From Calothrix brevissima NIES-22 (GTDB lineage: Bacteria > Cyanobacteriota > Cyanobacteriia > Cyanobacteriales > Nostocaceae): a DNA stretch of 64,000 nt. The notes beneath the pieces were generated by a model. It had not been told where the DNA came from, did no database searches, and saw nothing but the letters and a program-made list of their open reading frames with translations. Made by a program: the position numbers and the translations under genes. Of the stretch, positions 47,360-56,395 are shown piece after piece (the stretch's first letter is position 1; every line of letters begins with the position of its first letter). The stretch is from positions 3,843,083 through 3,907,082 of the forward strand of contig NZ_AP018207.1 in the NCBI RefSeq assembly GCF_002367995.1, written 5' to 3'.

Positions 47360-49570
47360 ATGTGTCCAGTTGGGGTTCGTACTAGTCACTCAACTCATGC
47401 CCTAGAAACGGGTGTGGCAAAGCTTTGGCTTTTATTGGTGGGTGTAAACCAATATGAAGATGAAGAAATACCCAGTTTGCAATATTCAGCTTTGGATTGT
47501 CAGGGGTTAGGTGAAGCTTTACATATTGCAACACAAGCTTTTCCCCAAAAAGAGGTAATAATATATAACGATTTCGCTTCTAAACAGCCAAAGTTAGCAA
47601 ATGTTCTAACCAGTCTCAGAGAAATTGCGGCAGTGACTAAACCGATTGACACTGTGCTATTTTATTTCTCTGGGCATGGGATGCTAGAACCATCGACGCA
47701 GCAAGTAATACTTTGTTTACAAGATACACAAAAATCAAACTTAATAGATACTGGTTTACAGTTGCAGGAAGTTTTGCAACTATTAGAAAATTGTTCTGCC
47801 CAGCAACAATTATTAATATTAGATGCTTGTCATAGTGGAGGAATGACGCTGTTAGGTGCAAGAGGCGAAGTAGATCCGCAGCTTAACCCGACACCAGAGT
47901 TGGTGGAACTTCTGCGACAACGCGCCGCCAAACGAAAAGGATTTTATGCTTTATTATCTTGCGATCGCTCTCAGCAATCTTGGGAATTTCCCCAATTAGG
48001 GCATGGAGTATTTACATATTACTTAATTCGCGGGTTAAAAGGAGAAGCTGCTGATTCTCAAGGTATTATCGAAGCTGATGGACTTTATCGCTATGTTTAT
48101 CACCAAACACTGACATATATAGATAAAGCTAATCAACAACTACGAGTGATTAATCAACTAAAAAAAGGAAGGGGAGATAATTCGATCCATCCCGAATATC
48201 CTTCACAAACTCCTAAGCGCATTGTAGAAGGAGTTGGTGAAGTAATTTTAGGAATTAAACCGAAAAATATTCCCGCCTCACGACATCCACGACAAGCATT
48301 AATTGTAGAAGGATTGTATCAAAGTCAAGCCTCCCTATCCTTGAGTAAAATACTCAACACTGCTGGTAGTTTTGCCGTTAATTATTGGACTATAGGTGGG
48401 AACAATTCCCAGTCAAATGTGCGCAAAGCAATTCAAAAATGCTTACTTTCGGAATCTTTTGCGGAATTAAATACTAATTCTACTAACACAGATCAAATTG
48501 CAACAGTTTTATTATATTTGCGTGGGCAAATTCAAGAGACAGAACAAGGCGAAGCCAGATTATTATTGTCTGATGAAGTAACAATCAATCGCGCATGGTT
48601 GAAAAAACAACTACGCCGATGTCAGTCGCAACAAATTATTATTTTAGATTGTCCCATAGAAAAAGGTGGCGGGAAAGTCTCGCTGCGGGATTGGCTAGAA
48701 GAACTGCAATTAGGATTAGATGCAGGACAATGTTTAATTGCGGCGGCTGTACCCCCTGAAAATAGGGAAAAATTTGCAAATACGCTGTTAGCAACCTTAA
48801 ATCAAGGAATACAAGCAAGTGGACTCACCGCAGCTGCTTGGATTACTCAATTACAAGTAGAATTTGCCCAAACTGATATTCAATTATATTTTTGGTTGTC
48901 TGGTTCTCAGGGAATCATTGAAGTTTTACCGGGTAAAACTCTATTTACTAATGAAAATATCGAAGAAAAAGCGGAAAATATTCATAATTCTCCCCCAGAT
49001 GATTTAACTTCTGAAGTGGGGATTGATTACGCTTATTTACGCGATTTACTGCAAGCTCAAAGATGGCAAGAAGCAGATCGAGAAACTACAAATCTCATCC
49101 TCAAGGTAGTTGAAAAACAGTCCTACTTAGATATTCATACAATCAACAAAATTCCTTGTAAAGACCTTTATACTATTGACAAACTTTGGGTAAGTTATAG
49201 TCATGGACGCTTTGGATTCAGCGTTCAGAGTCGTATCTGGGAGGGTATTAAAGATAGTGCTGCTACCGATCCGATGTTGGCTTTAATGATTGGTAGTGCC
49301 AAAGTTGCTGCGTCTGAAACTTGCATTGACTTTGCAAATCGTGTTGGTTGGCGCTTACGAGATTATTGGCTTGATTATAACAGTCTCACCTGGGAGGGGG
49401 ATGCACCTATGGGACATCTACCTTATGTAGGTTTTTTTGAACCGGTTTGGCGTGTCAAAGTGTTAGGAGTGTGGGAATGGCATAGTGCGATCGCAACTGC
49501 TAATTGGTGGGAATTATGCGTTGCTCTGTTTAGGCGCATTGAAACTTGTAAAAACGGTAGTTCTATCTAA
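47360..49570 (+). CDS. Caspase-like (orthocaspase) protein fused to GUN4 domain
   Basis: A 736-residue multidomain protein. The N-terminal peptidase C14 fold (about 20-260) has the dyad His106 (FYFSGHG) and Cys157 (LLILDACHSGG), both intact. The middle (about 300-535) is another alpha/beta region without clear family. The C-terminus (about 558-715) is a GUN4 domain: YLRDLLQAQRWQEADRETT, IPCKDLYTIDKLWVSYSHGRFGFSVQSRIW, then GWR. GUN4 binds porphyrins and stimulates Mg-chelatase in chlorophyll synthesis. The fusion suggests a protease gated by tetrapyrrole binding. GUN4 fused to kinase or caspase domains is known in cyanobacteria, but the function is not established. Confidence 0.9.
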   Translation: MCPVGVRTSHSTHALETGVAKLWLLLVGVNQYEDEEIPSLQYSALDCQGLGEALHIATQAFPQKEVIIYNDFASKQPKLANVLTSLREIAAVTKPIDTVLFYFSGHGMLEPSTQQVILCLQDTQKSNLIDTGLQLQEVLQLLENCSAQQQLLILDACHSGGMTLLGARGEVDPQLNPTPELVELLRQRAAKRKGFYALLSCDRSQQSWEFPQLGHGVFTYYLIRGLKGEAADSQGIIEADGLYRYVYHQTLTYIDKANQQLRVINQLKKGRGDNSIHPEYPSQTPKRIVEGVGEVILGIKPKNIPASRHPRQALIVEGLYQSQASLSLSKILNTAGSFAVNYWTIGGNNSQSNVRKAIQKCLLSESFAELNTNSTNTDQIATVLLYLRGQIQETEQGEARLLLSDEVTINRAWLKKQLRRCQSQQIIILDCPIEKGGGKVSLRDWLEELQLGLDAGQCLIAAAVPPENREKFANTLLATLNQGIQASGLTAAAWITQLQVEFAQTDIQLYFWLSGSQGIIEVLPGKTLFTNENIEEKAENIHNSPPDDLTSEVGIDYAYLRDLLQAQRWQEADRETTNLILKVVEKQSYLDIHTINKIPCKDLYTIDKLWVSYSHGRFGFSVQSRIWEGIKDSAATDPMLALMIGSAKVAASETCIDFANRVGWRLRDYWLDYNSLTWEGDAPMGHLPYVGFFEPVWRVKVLGVWEWHSAIATANWWELCVALFRRIETCKNGSSI

Positions 49571-49789
49571 ACGCAGATATATAAAGTAGTTCGCTCATTA
49601 TCAAAACAATTCATCAGGGTGAAGTATGAGGCTAAGAAACAACCTACTGACGTTCATTAATTTCCTGGAATTTACTCAACAACAACTGTATCCCAAAATA
49701 TACTGAACTTTCTTGATTTTACAGCAAGTGATTTGTATAAACATAGTAAAAATATCAGTAATCATACTATTGTGACTTGAGGACTAACA

Positions 49790-50467
49790 ATGCAGTACAC
49801 CCAATTACAACGCATTTCTCCAGATTTTTCTTTGACGTTATGGGAATCAGAATTAACTCCTCATCCCTCAGTACAGTCGAAATTTAAGCGCCTGTTAGAT
49901 ATTTTGGGGAGTTTGGTGGGACTTTGTATTTTAGCAATTTTATTTGTGCCAATTGCGATCGCTATTAAAATCGATAGTCCAGGGCCAATTTTCTTTGCTC
50001 AAGAACGTTACGGACTACAAGGAAGGCCATTTCGGCTCTATAAATTCCGCTCAATGGTAAGTGAAGCTGAACAATTAAAATCTTTAGTGGATAACGAAGC
50101 TAATGGTTTAATATTTAAAAACAAAAATGATTTTAGAATCACTAAAGTTGGACGCTTTTTAAGAAGTAGCAGTTTGGATGAACTGCCGCAATTCTGGAAT
50201 GTTTTACTCAATGATATGAGCTTAGTTGGTACTCGTCCGCCTACAGGTGATGAAGTTATTCACTATACACATAAACATTGGCAACGTTTAAATGTTAAAC
50301 CAGGTTTGACAGGCGAATGGCAAGTTAATGGACGTTCTCAAGTAACTAATTTTGAGCAAATAGTTGACTTAGATTTAAAGTATCAAGATAATTGGCATCC
50401 ATTATATGATTTACACTTAATTATCAAAACAATCTATGTCATTGTTGCTAGAGTTGGGGCATTTTAA
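49790..50467 (+). CDS. Initiating sugar transferase (polyprenyl-phosphate glycosyl-1-phosphate transferase)
   Basis: A 225-residue WcaJ/RfbP-type enzyme that puts the first sugar phosphate onto undecaprenyl phosphate for exopolysaccharide or O-antigen. It has one membrane segment (GSLVGLCILAILFVPIAIAI, about 40-60), then DSPGPIFFAQERYG, FRLYKFRSM, GRFLRSSSLDELPQFWNVLL, DMSLVGTRPPTGDE and KPGLTGEWQVNGRS. It lacks the N-terminal membrane region of the larger members, so it is a minimal catalytic form. It is not next to other polysaccharide genes. Confidence 0.93.
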   Translation: MQYTQLQRISPDFSLTLWESELTPHPSVQSKFKRLLDILGSLVGLCILAILFVPIAIAIKIDSPGPIFFAQERYGLQGRPFRLYKFRSMVSEAEQLKSLVDNEANGLIFKNKNDFRITKVGRFLRSSSLDELPQFWNVLLNDMSLVGTRPPTGDEVIHYTHKHWQRLNVKPGLTGEWQVNGRSQVTNFEQIVDLDLKYQDNWHPLYDLHLIIKTIYVIVARVGAF

Positions 50468-50501
50468 AACAATAATCTAGTCAATGAAAAATATCAATTA
50501 C

Positions 50502-50525
50502 GGCGCGATCGTCGCGCCTTTAAAT
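50502..50525 (+). terminator. Probable terminator after the sugar transferase
   Basis: GGCGCGA and TCGCGCC arms with a TCG loop, followed by TTTAAATT. The T tract is short, so termination may be weak; the hairpin also contains a GCGATCG core. Confidence 0.6.
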
Positions 50526-50760
50526 TAGATAAATAGGAACTAGGTAATGGAGGCGAGAGAGATTTTCATATTTGCTTGTGAGATGTTATCGTGAGATAAT
50601 AGCTTGTAAGTATAGAATATAGCCAACTTTCTTAATTAAAGTTTTGCAGATACTTAAATAGGATTTACTGAGAGCTAACAACTCAGGTAATAAATAGAAA
50701 ATTATTAGTTAAAATTTTCCCGATTTCGCAAAATATAAAAGTTATATTATTTATTTGATC

Positions 50761-51822
50761 ATGAAATTTCAACCAATTTCTTATAGTTGGGTGGCTCTAC
50801 ATCCAAAACCTCAAGGCGTCATTCAATTTGTTGGCGGTGCTTTCTTTGGTACATTTTGTCCGATGCTGTTCTATCGTTCTCTACTGCAGAGATTATTTAA
50901 TGATGGTTATACGATTGTTATTTTGCCATTCAATTTTACTTTCAATCATTATGCCGAGTCTGGCTTTTTAATCAGAGAACAGTATGAAATTATGCCAGAG
51001 CTTGTCAGAAGAGCAATATTTGCTGGTTATGATTATAAACCCTATCTCAGCGACCAAAATTTTTCTTGGATAGGTCATAGTATTGGCTGTAAATATATTG
51101 CTATTTTGGAAGCTTTTAGTGCTTTACCTACAATTAGCAAACCTAGCGAACCTCAATATTATCAGGATATTCAAGAACTTAGGAAATTTATTGCATCTGT
51201 AGTGAAAACAACATCCAAGCCAACAGATTCTCAAGTTAAAATTGAGAATAAGACTGAAAGTATTGTTAAAGACTTGTTAATTCTGATTGACGATTTACAA
51301 GTAAAGCGGGAAAAAGCTATCAAATTAGTCAAATATTATATCAAGCGAGAACCTAACTACCAAGAGTTAAAAAAAGAAATTGAAATTACCAGTATCTTTA
51401 TTAAGAATCAACCCTCTTTATTATTAGCTCCTGTAAATACAGGTTTGGATAGTGCTATTCCTCAGCCTTTAGCAGGTATAGTGATTAATTTAGGTTTAAA
51501 TGTCAAACCTACGCCAGCAGAAACTTTTAGTTTAATCACTTATGCTAATTTATTTAATCTTCTGGGGTTAAATTCATTTCAAACAGATAAACTAGCTTTA
51601 TCAACTTGTCAGTGGTTTGAGAATGATTGTAAAAAACCACCCGCAGGTTTTAAGGTAGTTTTAAAAGGTGGACATTTAAGACCATTAGGGATTCAACTGG
51701 GTAATGTTGCTATAAATTTTCCCGATTTTAGCGATAATATCCCTTTGATTGAGTCTATACAAAAAAGATATGCAGAGTTTGAATATCCTGTTAGTAGATT
51801 ATTCCAAAGTTTAAGAAAGTAA
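50761..51822 (+). CDS. DUF1350-family alpha/beta-hydrolase-like protein
   Basis: A 353-residue protein of the DUF1350 family found in cyanobacteria and plastids. PQGVIQFVGGAFFGTFCPMLFYRSLL forms the first strand and oxyanion region, and FSWIGHSIGCKYIAIL matches the nucleophile elbow G-x-S-x-G in altered form (GHSIG), with Ser as likely nucleophile. A charged insertion (about 145-210, Lys-rich) is larger than in many members. I start at the ATG at 50761; a TTG two codons upstream is possible. It stands alone. Substrate unknown. Confidence 0.85.
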   Translation: MKFQPISYSWVALHPKPQGVIQFVGGAFFGTFCPMLFYRSLLQRLFNDGYTIVILPFNFTFNHYAESGFLIREQYEIMPELVRRAIFAGYDYKPYLSDQNFSWIGHSIGCKYIAILEAFSALPTISKPSEPQYYQDIQELRKFIASVVKTTSKPTDSQVKIENKTESIVKDLLILIDDLQVKREKAIKLVKYYIKREPNYQELKKEIEITSIFIKNQPSLLLAPVNTGLDSAIPQPLAGIVINLGLNVKPTPAETFSLITYANLFNLLGLNSFQTDKLALSTCQWFENDCKKPPAGFKVVLKGGHLRPLGIQLGNVAINFPDFSDNIPLIESIQKRYAEFEYPVSRLFQSLRK

Positions 51823-51842
51823 TCTAGTACAGATAACTATAA

Positions 51843-51867
51843 GGGCATGGCACTGCCATGCCCCTAC
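51843..51867. repeat. Interspersed dyad GGGCATGGCACTGCCATGCCC
   Basis: A near-perfect palindrome followed by CTAC, the best copy of the family also seen at 10496 and 16733. It lies between convergent genes. Confidence 0.8.
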
Positions 51868-51878
51868 AGAAATTGCTT

Positions 51879-53771
51879 TTAACTCGCCCAGATATCGCGC
51901 CATTTCACTGTACCAGTATCAGCTAAAATCCAACGCCGACTAACAAGATTTTCGCGCACAGGTGGTTGATTTTGTCGCCACAGAGCATATTTATAACATA
52001 TTGCTTTACCTGCGCTTTCATTAAAGGGTATTTCGCCAAACCAGGTATTTTCATTGATATATTCTAAAGCGTAGGCTTTGCTAATATCCCAATTACCTAA
52101 TTCTGGACAATCGCCGGTTACCACAACTGTATCACCTGGTTGCGTTTTCAAACCATTTACTTGCGCTCTGACAATGGTTGTACCTTTAACTCGCTCACCT
52201 AAATAACTAAGTACAATTAGTTCTTTATGATGTAGTTTTAACCCTAAAATATTACCATTCTTAACTTCGATTTGGCGTTGGGTGACAATACAGTTATATT
52301 CGCCATCTTCTAATTCTGTATTTTCTATATTAATAATCGCTGTATCTCCTTTATTCATCGCCACAAAACAACGATAATCGCGATAACTACGCAGATAACA
52401 GTAAATATTATCTGTAATATATTTTTGTTTTTGACTTCCCAAAGAAACAGCAGGATTTAAACGGCGTAATTTAGATAATAATTGGATATCTTGATAAAGC
52501 TGGGTATCTGTATCCCATTTTTCCATGATTGGACGATTATAAGGATCGTTACCACCATGAGTATCATTATGGAGATATTGCTCTGTTCCATAATAAATAC
52601 AAGGAATTCCCCGGCTAGTTATAATCAAAGCCATCGCTAATCTTAAAAGTTGCGGATCGGAGTTGAGGCTTTGAAATCTGGGCATATCATGATTATCAAT
52701 GAAGGTAATCAATTCTGTTGCCGTGTTGTAAAGATAATCGAGATTGAATATATCTTGAACTAAATGAAATCCTCCTGGTGCATTGTAGGCTAAAGCTTGG
52801 CGAATTCCTTCGCATAAGCCAAAGTCTAAAATTGACATTCCTGACTCATTAGCAAATTTAATTGAACTGCTTTTTCTGGGATTGCTAAATCCCCATTCAC
52901 CAAAGATAAATACAGAAGGTTTGTGAGTTTGAATATCGCTATTAAATTCTTGCCAAAACCAGATAGGCATGTGCTTTACTGTATCCACTCGTAAAGCATC
53001 TACTCCTTTATCTAACCATTGTTTAATAGCGATTTTAATATAATTACGGTAATCGGGATTACTTTCGTTAAATGTCGCCAATCCTGACATTTCGTAATAA
53101 AGTAATTGATATTCGTCTTCCCAATCGGTAATTTCTGGATTATGGTGATACCAATTATTGACATCATTATAGTAATCGGCAATTAATACCCCATCTTCGT
53201 AAAGCTTTCCTTTTTCCCCGTTAACATCTGGGCTGCTGTGATTACACACAATATCTAAAATTAATTTCATGCCACGCTCGTGTAAGCCGGAAATTAATTT
53301 ATCTAAGGTGCCGCTTTTAAATAGTGAATTTTCTTCGCCTGATGGTAAGAAACGGGGATTTATACGTTTAAAATCTTTTGTCCAATAGCCATGCATAGCA
53401 GCATTATCAAATTGTAATGCTTCTACTTGTTCAAATAAGGGAGAAATCCAAATAGCTGTAATTCCTAAGTTTTTTAGATAATCTAGTTTGTCTATAATTC
53501 CTTGTAAATCTCCACCCCAATATTTGCCCCATTTTTGTTTAGTAGGATCGTAAAGTTCGGGATGATTGCCTGCATTATTGCTGGGGTCTCCATCGTTAAA
53601 CCGGTCTACAATGATGAAGTAAATTGTTTCTTGACGAAATTCAATTGCTCTGGTAAAAAGAAACTCAAAATCTGAGACTGTTTCTGATGCTACTACATCT
53701 GTATGAAAGCCAGCAGCAGCTTTAGTGGCTTGAACTTCAATCTCAGAGTGTGATGAAGAAATTTGTACCAT
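51879..53771 (-). CDS. GH13 alpha-amylase/CGTase-like enzyme with starch-binding CBM20
   Basis: A 630-residue glycoside hydrolase. The catalytic triad regions are VDALRVDTVKHMP (nucleophile Asp), FIFGEWGFS (acid Glu) and TFIDNHDMPR (Asp); LILDIVCNHSS and ETIYFIIVDRFNDGD are conserved. The last 100 residues (from TIVRAQVNGLKTQPGDTVVV) are a CBM20 domain that binds starch or glycogen. I start at MVQISSSHSEIE (53771); a longer frame to 53867 lacks support. No clear signal peptide is seen, so it may act on cytoplasmic glycogen. It could be a cyclomaltodextrin glucanotransferase relative. Confidence 0.9.
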   Translation of the reverse strand: MVQISSSHSEIEVQATKAAAGFHTDVVASETVSDFEFLFTRAIEFRQETIYFIIVDRFNDGDPSNNAGNHPELYDPTKQKWGKYWGGDLQGIIDKLDYLKNLGITAIWISPLFEQVEALQFDNAAMHGYWTKDFKRINPRFLPSGEENSLFKSGTLDKLISGLHERGMKLILDIVCNHSSPDVNGEKGKLYEDGVLIADYYNDVNNWYHHNPEITDWEDEYQLLYYEMSGLATFNESNPDYRNYIKIAIKQWLDKGVDALRVDTVKHMPIWFWQEFNSDIQTHKPSVFIFGEWGFSNPRKSSSIKFANESGMSILDFGLCEGIRQALAYNAPGGFHLVQDIFNLDYLYNTATELITFIDNHDMPRFQSLNSDPQLLRLAMALIITSRGIPCIYYGTEQYLHNDTHGGNDPYNRPIMEKWDTDTQLYQDIQLLSKLRRLNPAVSLGSQKQKYITDNIYCYLRSYRDYRCFVAMNKGDTAIINIENTELEDGEYNCIVTQRQIEVKNGNILGLKLHHKELIVLSYLGERVKGTTIVRAQVNGLKTQPGDTVVVTGDCPELGNWDISKAYALEYINENTWFGEIPFNESAGKAICYKYALWRQNQPPVRENLVSRRWILADTGTVKWRDIWAS

Positions 53772-54013
53772 AATAAAATTCAAAAAAGCTAAAGGTTGAT
53801 GTATTAGACAAGCTGCGTTACGTCTATGCACCAGTAATATACAGTAAATTGTCACCATAATTGTCACAACAATCTTGTCTATCTACCTGTTTGCTGTGAC
53901 AATTAATTTAAGCGTGGGTCGTGAAAAAATTCATTGAGGAATTAGATGTGTTGCTCAAACATACTCTTAAAATAAGTTCAGAGTAAATTTTTAAGTTTTG
54001 ATTACATAGTAAA

Positions 54014-54466
54014 ATGCCCCAAGTTTTAGAACAATCAATTCAAATTAATGCTCCAGCTACGGTGGTAGAGCATTGTATTACTGATTTAGCACTGATGCAT
54101 CAATGGCTGAACCCAGTGTTACGTTGTGAACCTGTAGGAAAAGTTTGGAGTACGGATGTAGGTAGTCAAAGTCGGTTTATGATTCAGATTCCGGTAATTC
54201 AACCTACATTGAATACTGTGGTTGTAGAACGCCAACCGGGTTTAGTGGTTTGGGGTTTTAAAGGATTTTTTCAAGGACGCGATCGCTGGGAATGTCAACC
54301 AATCTCTCAGGGAACTAACCTGTTAAATCGGTTTGAGTTTGATATCCCTAACCCCTTAGTCAGTTGGGGTTTTAATACTTTCGCTGCTGCTTGGACAAAA
54401 CAAGATATGCAAGCTCAACTATACCGTCTCAAGCGGCTGGCGGAAGGGATAGATTATAGTCAATAG
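54014..54466 (+). CDS. SRPBCC-family protein
   Basis: A 150-residue START/polyketide-cyclase-like protein with a hydrophobic pocket. It begins EQSIQINAPATVVEHCITDL, then LMHQWLNPVLRCEPVG, and ends in the long C-terminal helix WGFNTFAAAWTKQDMQAQLYRLKRLAE, the typical helix-grip layout. Ligand unknown. It is read divergently from the amylase gene and ends just before a heptamer array. Confidence 0.85.
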   Translation: MPQVLEQSIQINAPATVVEHCITDLALMHQWLNPVLRCEPVGKVWSTDVGSQSRFMIQIPVIQPTLNTVVVERQPGLVVWGFKGFFQGRDRWECQPISQGTNLLNRFEFDIPNPLVSWGFNTFAAAWTKQDMQAQLYRLKRLAEGIDYSQ

Positions 54467-54484
54467 TCAGTGGTTAATGGTCAA

Positions 54485-54575
54485 CAGTCAACAGTCAACA
54501 GTCAACAGTCAACAGTCAACAGTCAACAGTCAACAGTCAACAGTCAACAGTCAACAGTCAACAGTCAACAGTCAA
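54485..54575. repeat. 7-bp tandem repeat, (CAGTCAA)13
   Basis: Thirteen perfect CAGTCAA units between convergent genes. Its Gln/Ser/Thr/Val/Asn open frame on the plus strand is a by-product. Confidence 0.95.
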
Positions 54576-54595
54576 CAGTTGTGTCTTAGGGTTTT

Positions 54596-55414
54596 TTATC
54601 TTCCCAATTCGGTGAGTAAGCGGCGGATGGCGATGGAGTCTTCGGCGTCGGGGACTTTGGTAAGGTAGGTTTGCAGATCGTCGGCGGCTTGGGGGTAGTG
54701 ACCGAGTTGATAGTAGATGAGACCGCGATCGCGTAATTCTACACTGACACCAGGAAATAATAGTAAAATTTTTTCTACGGTAGCTAGGCTTTTTTCGAGT
54801 TCTTGCTTTTTTAAATAAATAAATTTTAAATTGGTGAGCATTCTGGCTAAAAATTGCCGATTGCTGACTGGAGCTAAAAATTCTGGTTGTAATTGTACAG
54901 GTTGCTGAAACATTTGTGAGAGTCTTTCTTCACAATCTTGCGCAAATAAAACTTCACCTTGATGAAATGCATCAACAAAAATTTCCATATCCGCAATATC
55001 GGGACGAATGAGGAAATGTCCCGGCATTCCTATGCCGATCATGGGAAAATCTATTCGTCGGGCAATTTCTAGATAAACTAAGGCTAAAGTAATCGGAATG
55101 CCTAATCGACGGTCAATAACATCATTTAAAAAGCTATTACGCGGATCGTAGTAGTTGGTTTTATTGCCAGCAAATCCTAAATCATCATACAAATACTGAT
55201 TGATACTTTGAATTATCCGCAATGGATAGGCTGATTCAGGCAAGCGTTCTTGTAATTCTGCTGCCATTGTATCGAAAGCATTGAGATATTCTTGGGGATC
55301 GAGGTGAGGATATTCTTCCTGTGCAATATATAAAGCTGCTTTTACCAGGTTGATATGCTCGTCAGGCTGTTGAATCTCCTGATAAAAATATTGTCGCGCT
55401 GACGAAAAATTCAT
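54596..55414 (-). CDS. SirB1-family protein with TPR-like C-terminus
   Basis: A 272-residue protein: the N-terminal transglutaminase-like SirB1 domain (INQYLYDDLGFAGNKTNYYDPRNSFLNDVIDRRLGIPITL shortened here to its marks YDDLGF, NSFLNDVIDRRLGIPI and GMPGHFLIRPD) and, from about residue 195, helices of two TPR-like units (FIYLKKQELEKSLATVEKIL and GLIYYQLGHYPQAADDL). The catalytic Cys of true transglutaminases is replaced, as usual in SirB1 members, and the molecular role is unknown. It lies just downstream of the split hybrid kinase on the same strand. Confidence 0.85.
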   Translation of the reverse strand: MNFSSARQYFYQEIQQPDEHINLVKAALYIAQEEYPHLDPQEYLNAFDTMAAELQERLPESAYPLRIIQSINQYLYDDLGFAGNKTNYYDPRNSFLNDVIDRRLGIPITLALVYLEIARRIDFPMIGIGMPGHFLIRPDIADMEIFVDAFHQGEVLFAQDCEERLSQMFQQPVQLQPEFLAPVSNRQFLARMLTNLKFIYLKKQELEKSLATVEKILLLFPGVSVELRDRGLIYYQLGHYPQAADDLQTYLTKVPDAEDSIAIRRLLTELGR

Positions 55415-55559
55415 AAGCGATCGCTCAATCGAGGTATAAGAATGAAGCGCGCCAACTGAGAACAGTTGGTTAAACTATTTTTATTTTAGGTCATTTGTCA
55501 ATGGTCATTTGTCATTTGTCATTTGTCTTCCTTGTCCCCTAGCCCCTAGCCTCTAGTCC

Positions 55560-56388
55560 CTAATTTGCTAAAAGTTGCTCGATTAAGGCGGTTAATTGCT
55601 TGAGTTTAACAGGTTTAGCTAAATATTCACTGGCTCCAACGGCGAGACATTTTTCGCGATCGCCAAGCATGACCATTGCTGTGAGGGCAATAATTGGTAT
55701 TGTGGCTAGTTGCTGATTTTGGCGAATTTGTTCAATTGCTTGTAAGCCATCAACTACTGGCATTTGGATATCCATGATAATTAAGTTAGGATTTTGGCTG
55801 TAGGCTAGGTCTATTGCTTCTTGGCCATTTCTCGCCATGATGATGCGATAACCTTTGGCTTCTAGGTAACTAGAGATGGTGTTGATGTTGGCTTCGTTAT
55901 CTTCGGCTAACAAGATTAGGGGTGATTGGGTGTTGGGTGCAGTAATAACTTGTGGTGGAGCGATCGCTTCTGAGTTGGGCGCTATATTTGCAGATGGGGT
56001 AAAGTTTAAAGTTGAAGGTTGCTGAATTGGACAAGCAGAGTAAGGTAAATATATGCTGAAGCAGCTACCTTGACCGAGTTCGCTTTGCAAGTTGATATAT
56101 CCGCCATGCATTTCTGTGATGCGTTTGACTAGAACTAACCCTAGTCCGCTACCTTCATATTTACGGTTTAGGCTGCTGTCAATTTGGACAAAGGGTTGAA
56201 ATAGTTTAGCGCGATCGCTGGGCGCAATACCAATACCAGTGTCGGAGACAGAAAAGACAATCCAGTTATTTTCCTCTGTTATCTCACCCAGATTTTGTAC
56301 AGTTACTTCTAAGCTAACTCTACCGCCACTAGGGGTAAATTTAATTGCATTGGATAATAGATTGATTAATACTTGCTGGATGCGTCGC
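55560..56388 (-). pseudogene. 3' fragment of hybrid histidine kinase (ATPase and receiver)
   Basis: This is the C-terminal part of the kinase broken by the second insertion sequence. It begins at the N box (RRIQQVLINLLSNAIKF), then DTGIGIAPSDR (G1), KLFQPFVQID (F) and GSGLGLVLVKRI (G2), and a receiver domain with LILLAEDN, IIMDIQMPVVDG (phospho-Asp), LTAM and KP. Joining 56388 to 57900 (with one target copy) gives 6750 bases, exactly 2250 codons, with LEKEIAVDERRIQQVL across the seam. On its own the fragment has no HisKA domain; an internal ATG at 56111 could yield a receiver protein of 183 residues. Confidence 0.9.
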
Positions 56389-56395
56389 TCATCTA

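Noticed and set aside
54477-54668. Open frame of repeated SQQSTVN units
   Set aside because: It is only the translation of the (CAGTCAA)13 array and runs into the opposite-strand SirB1 gene.
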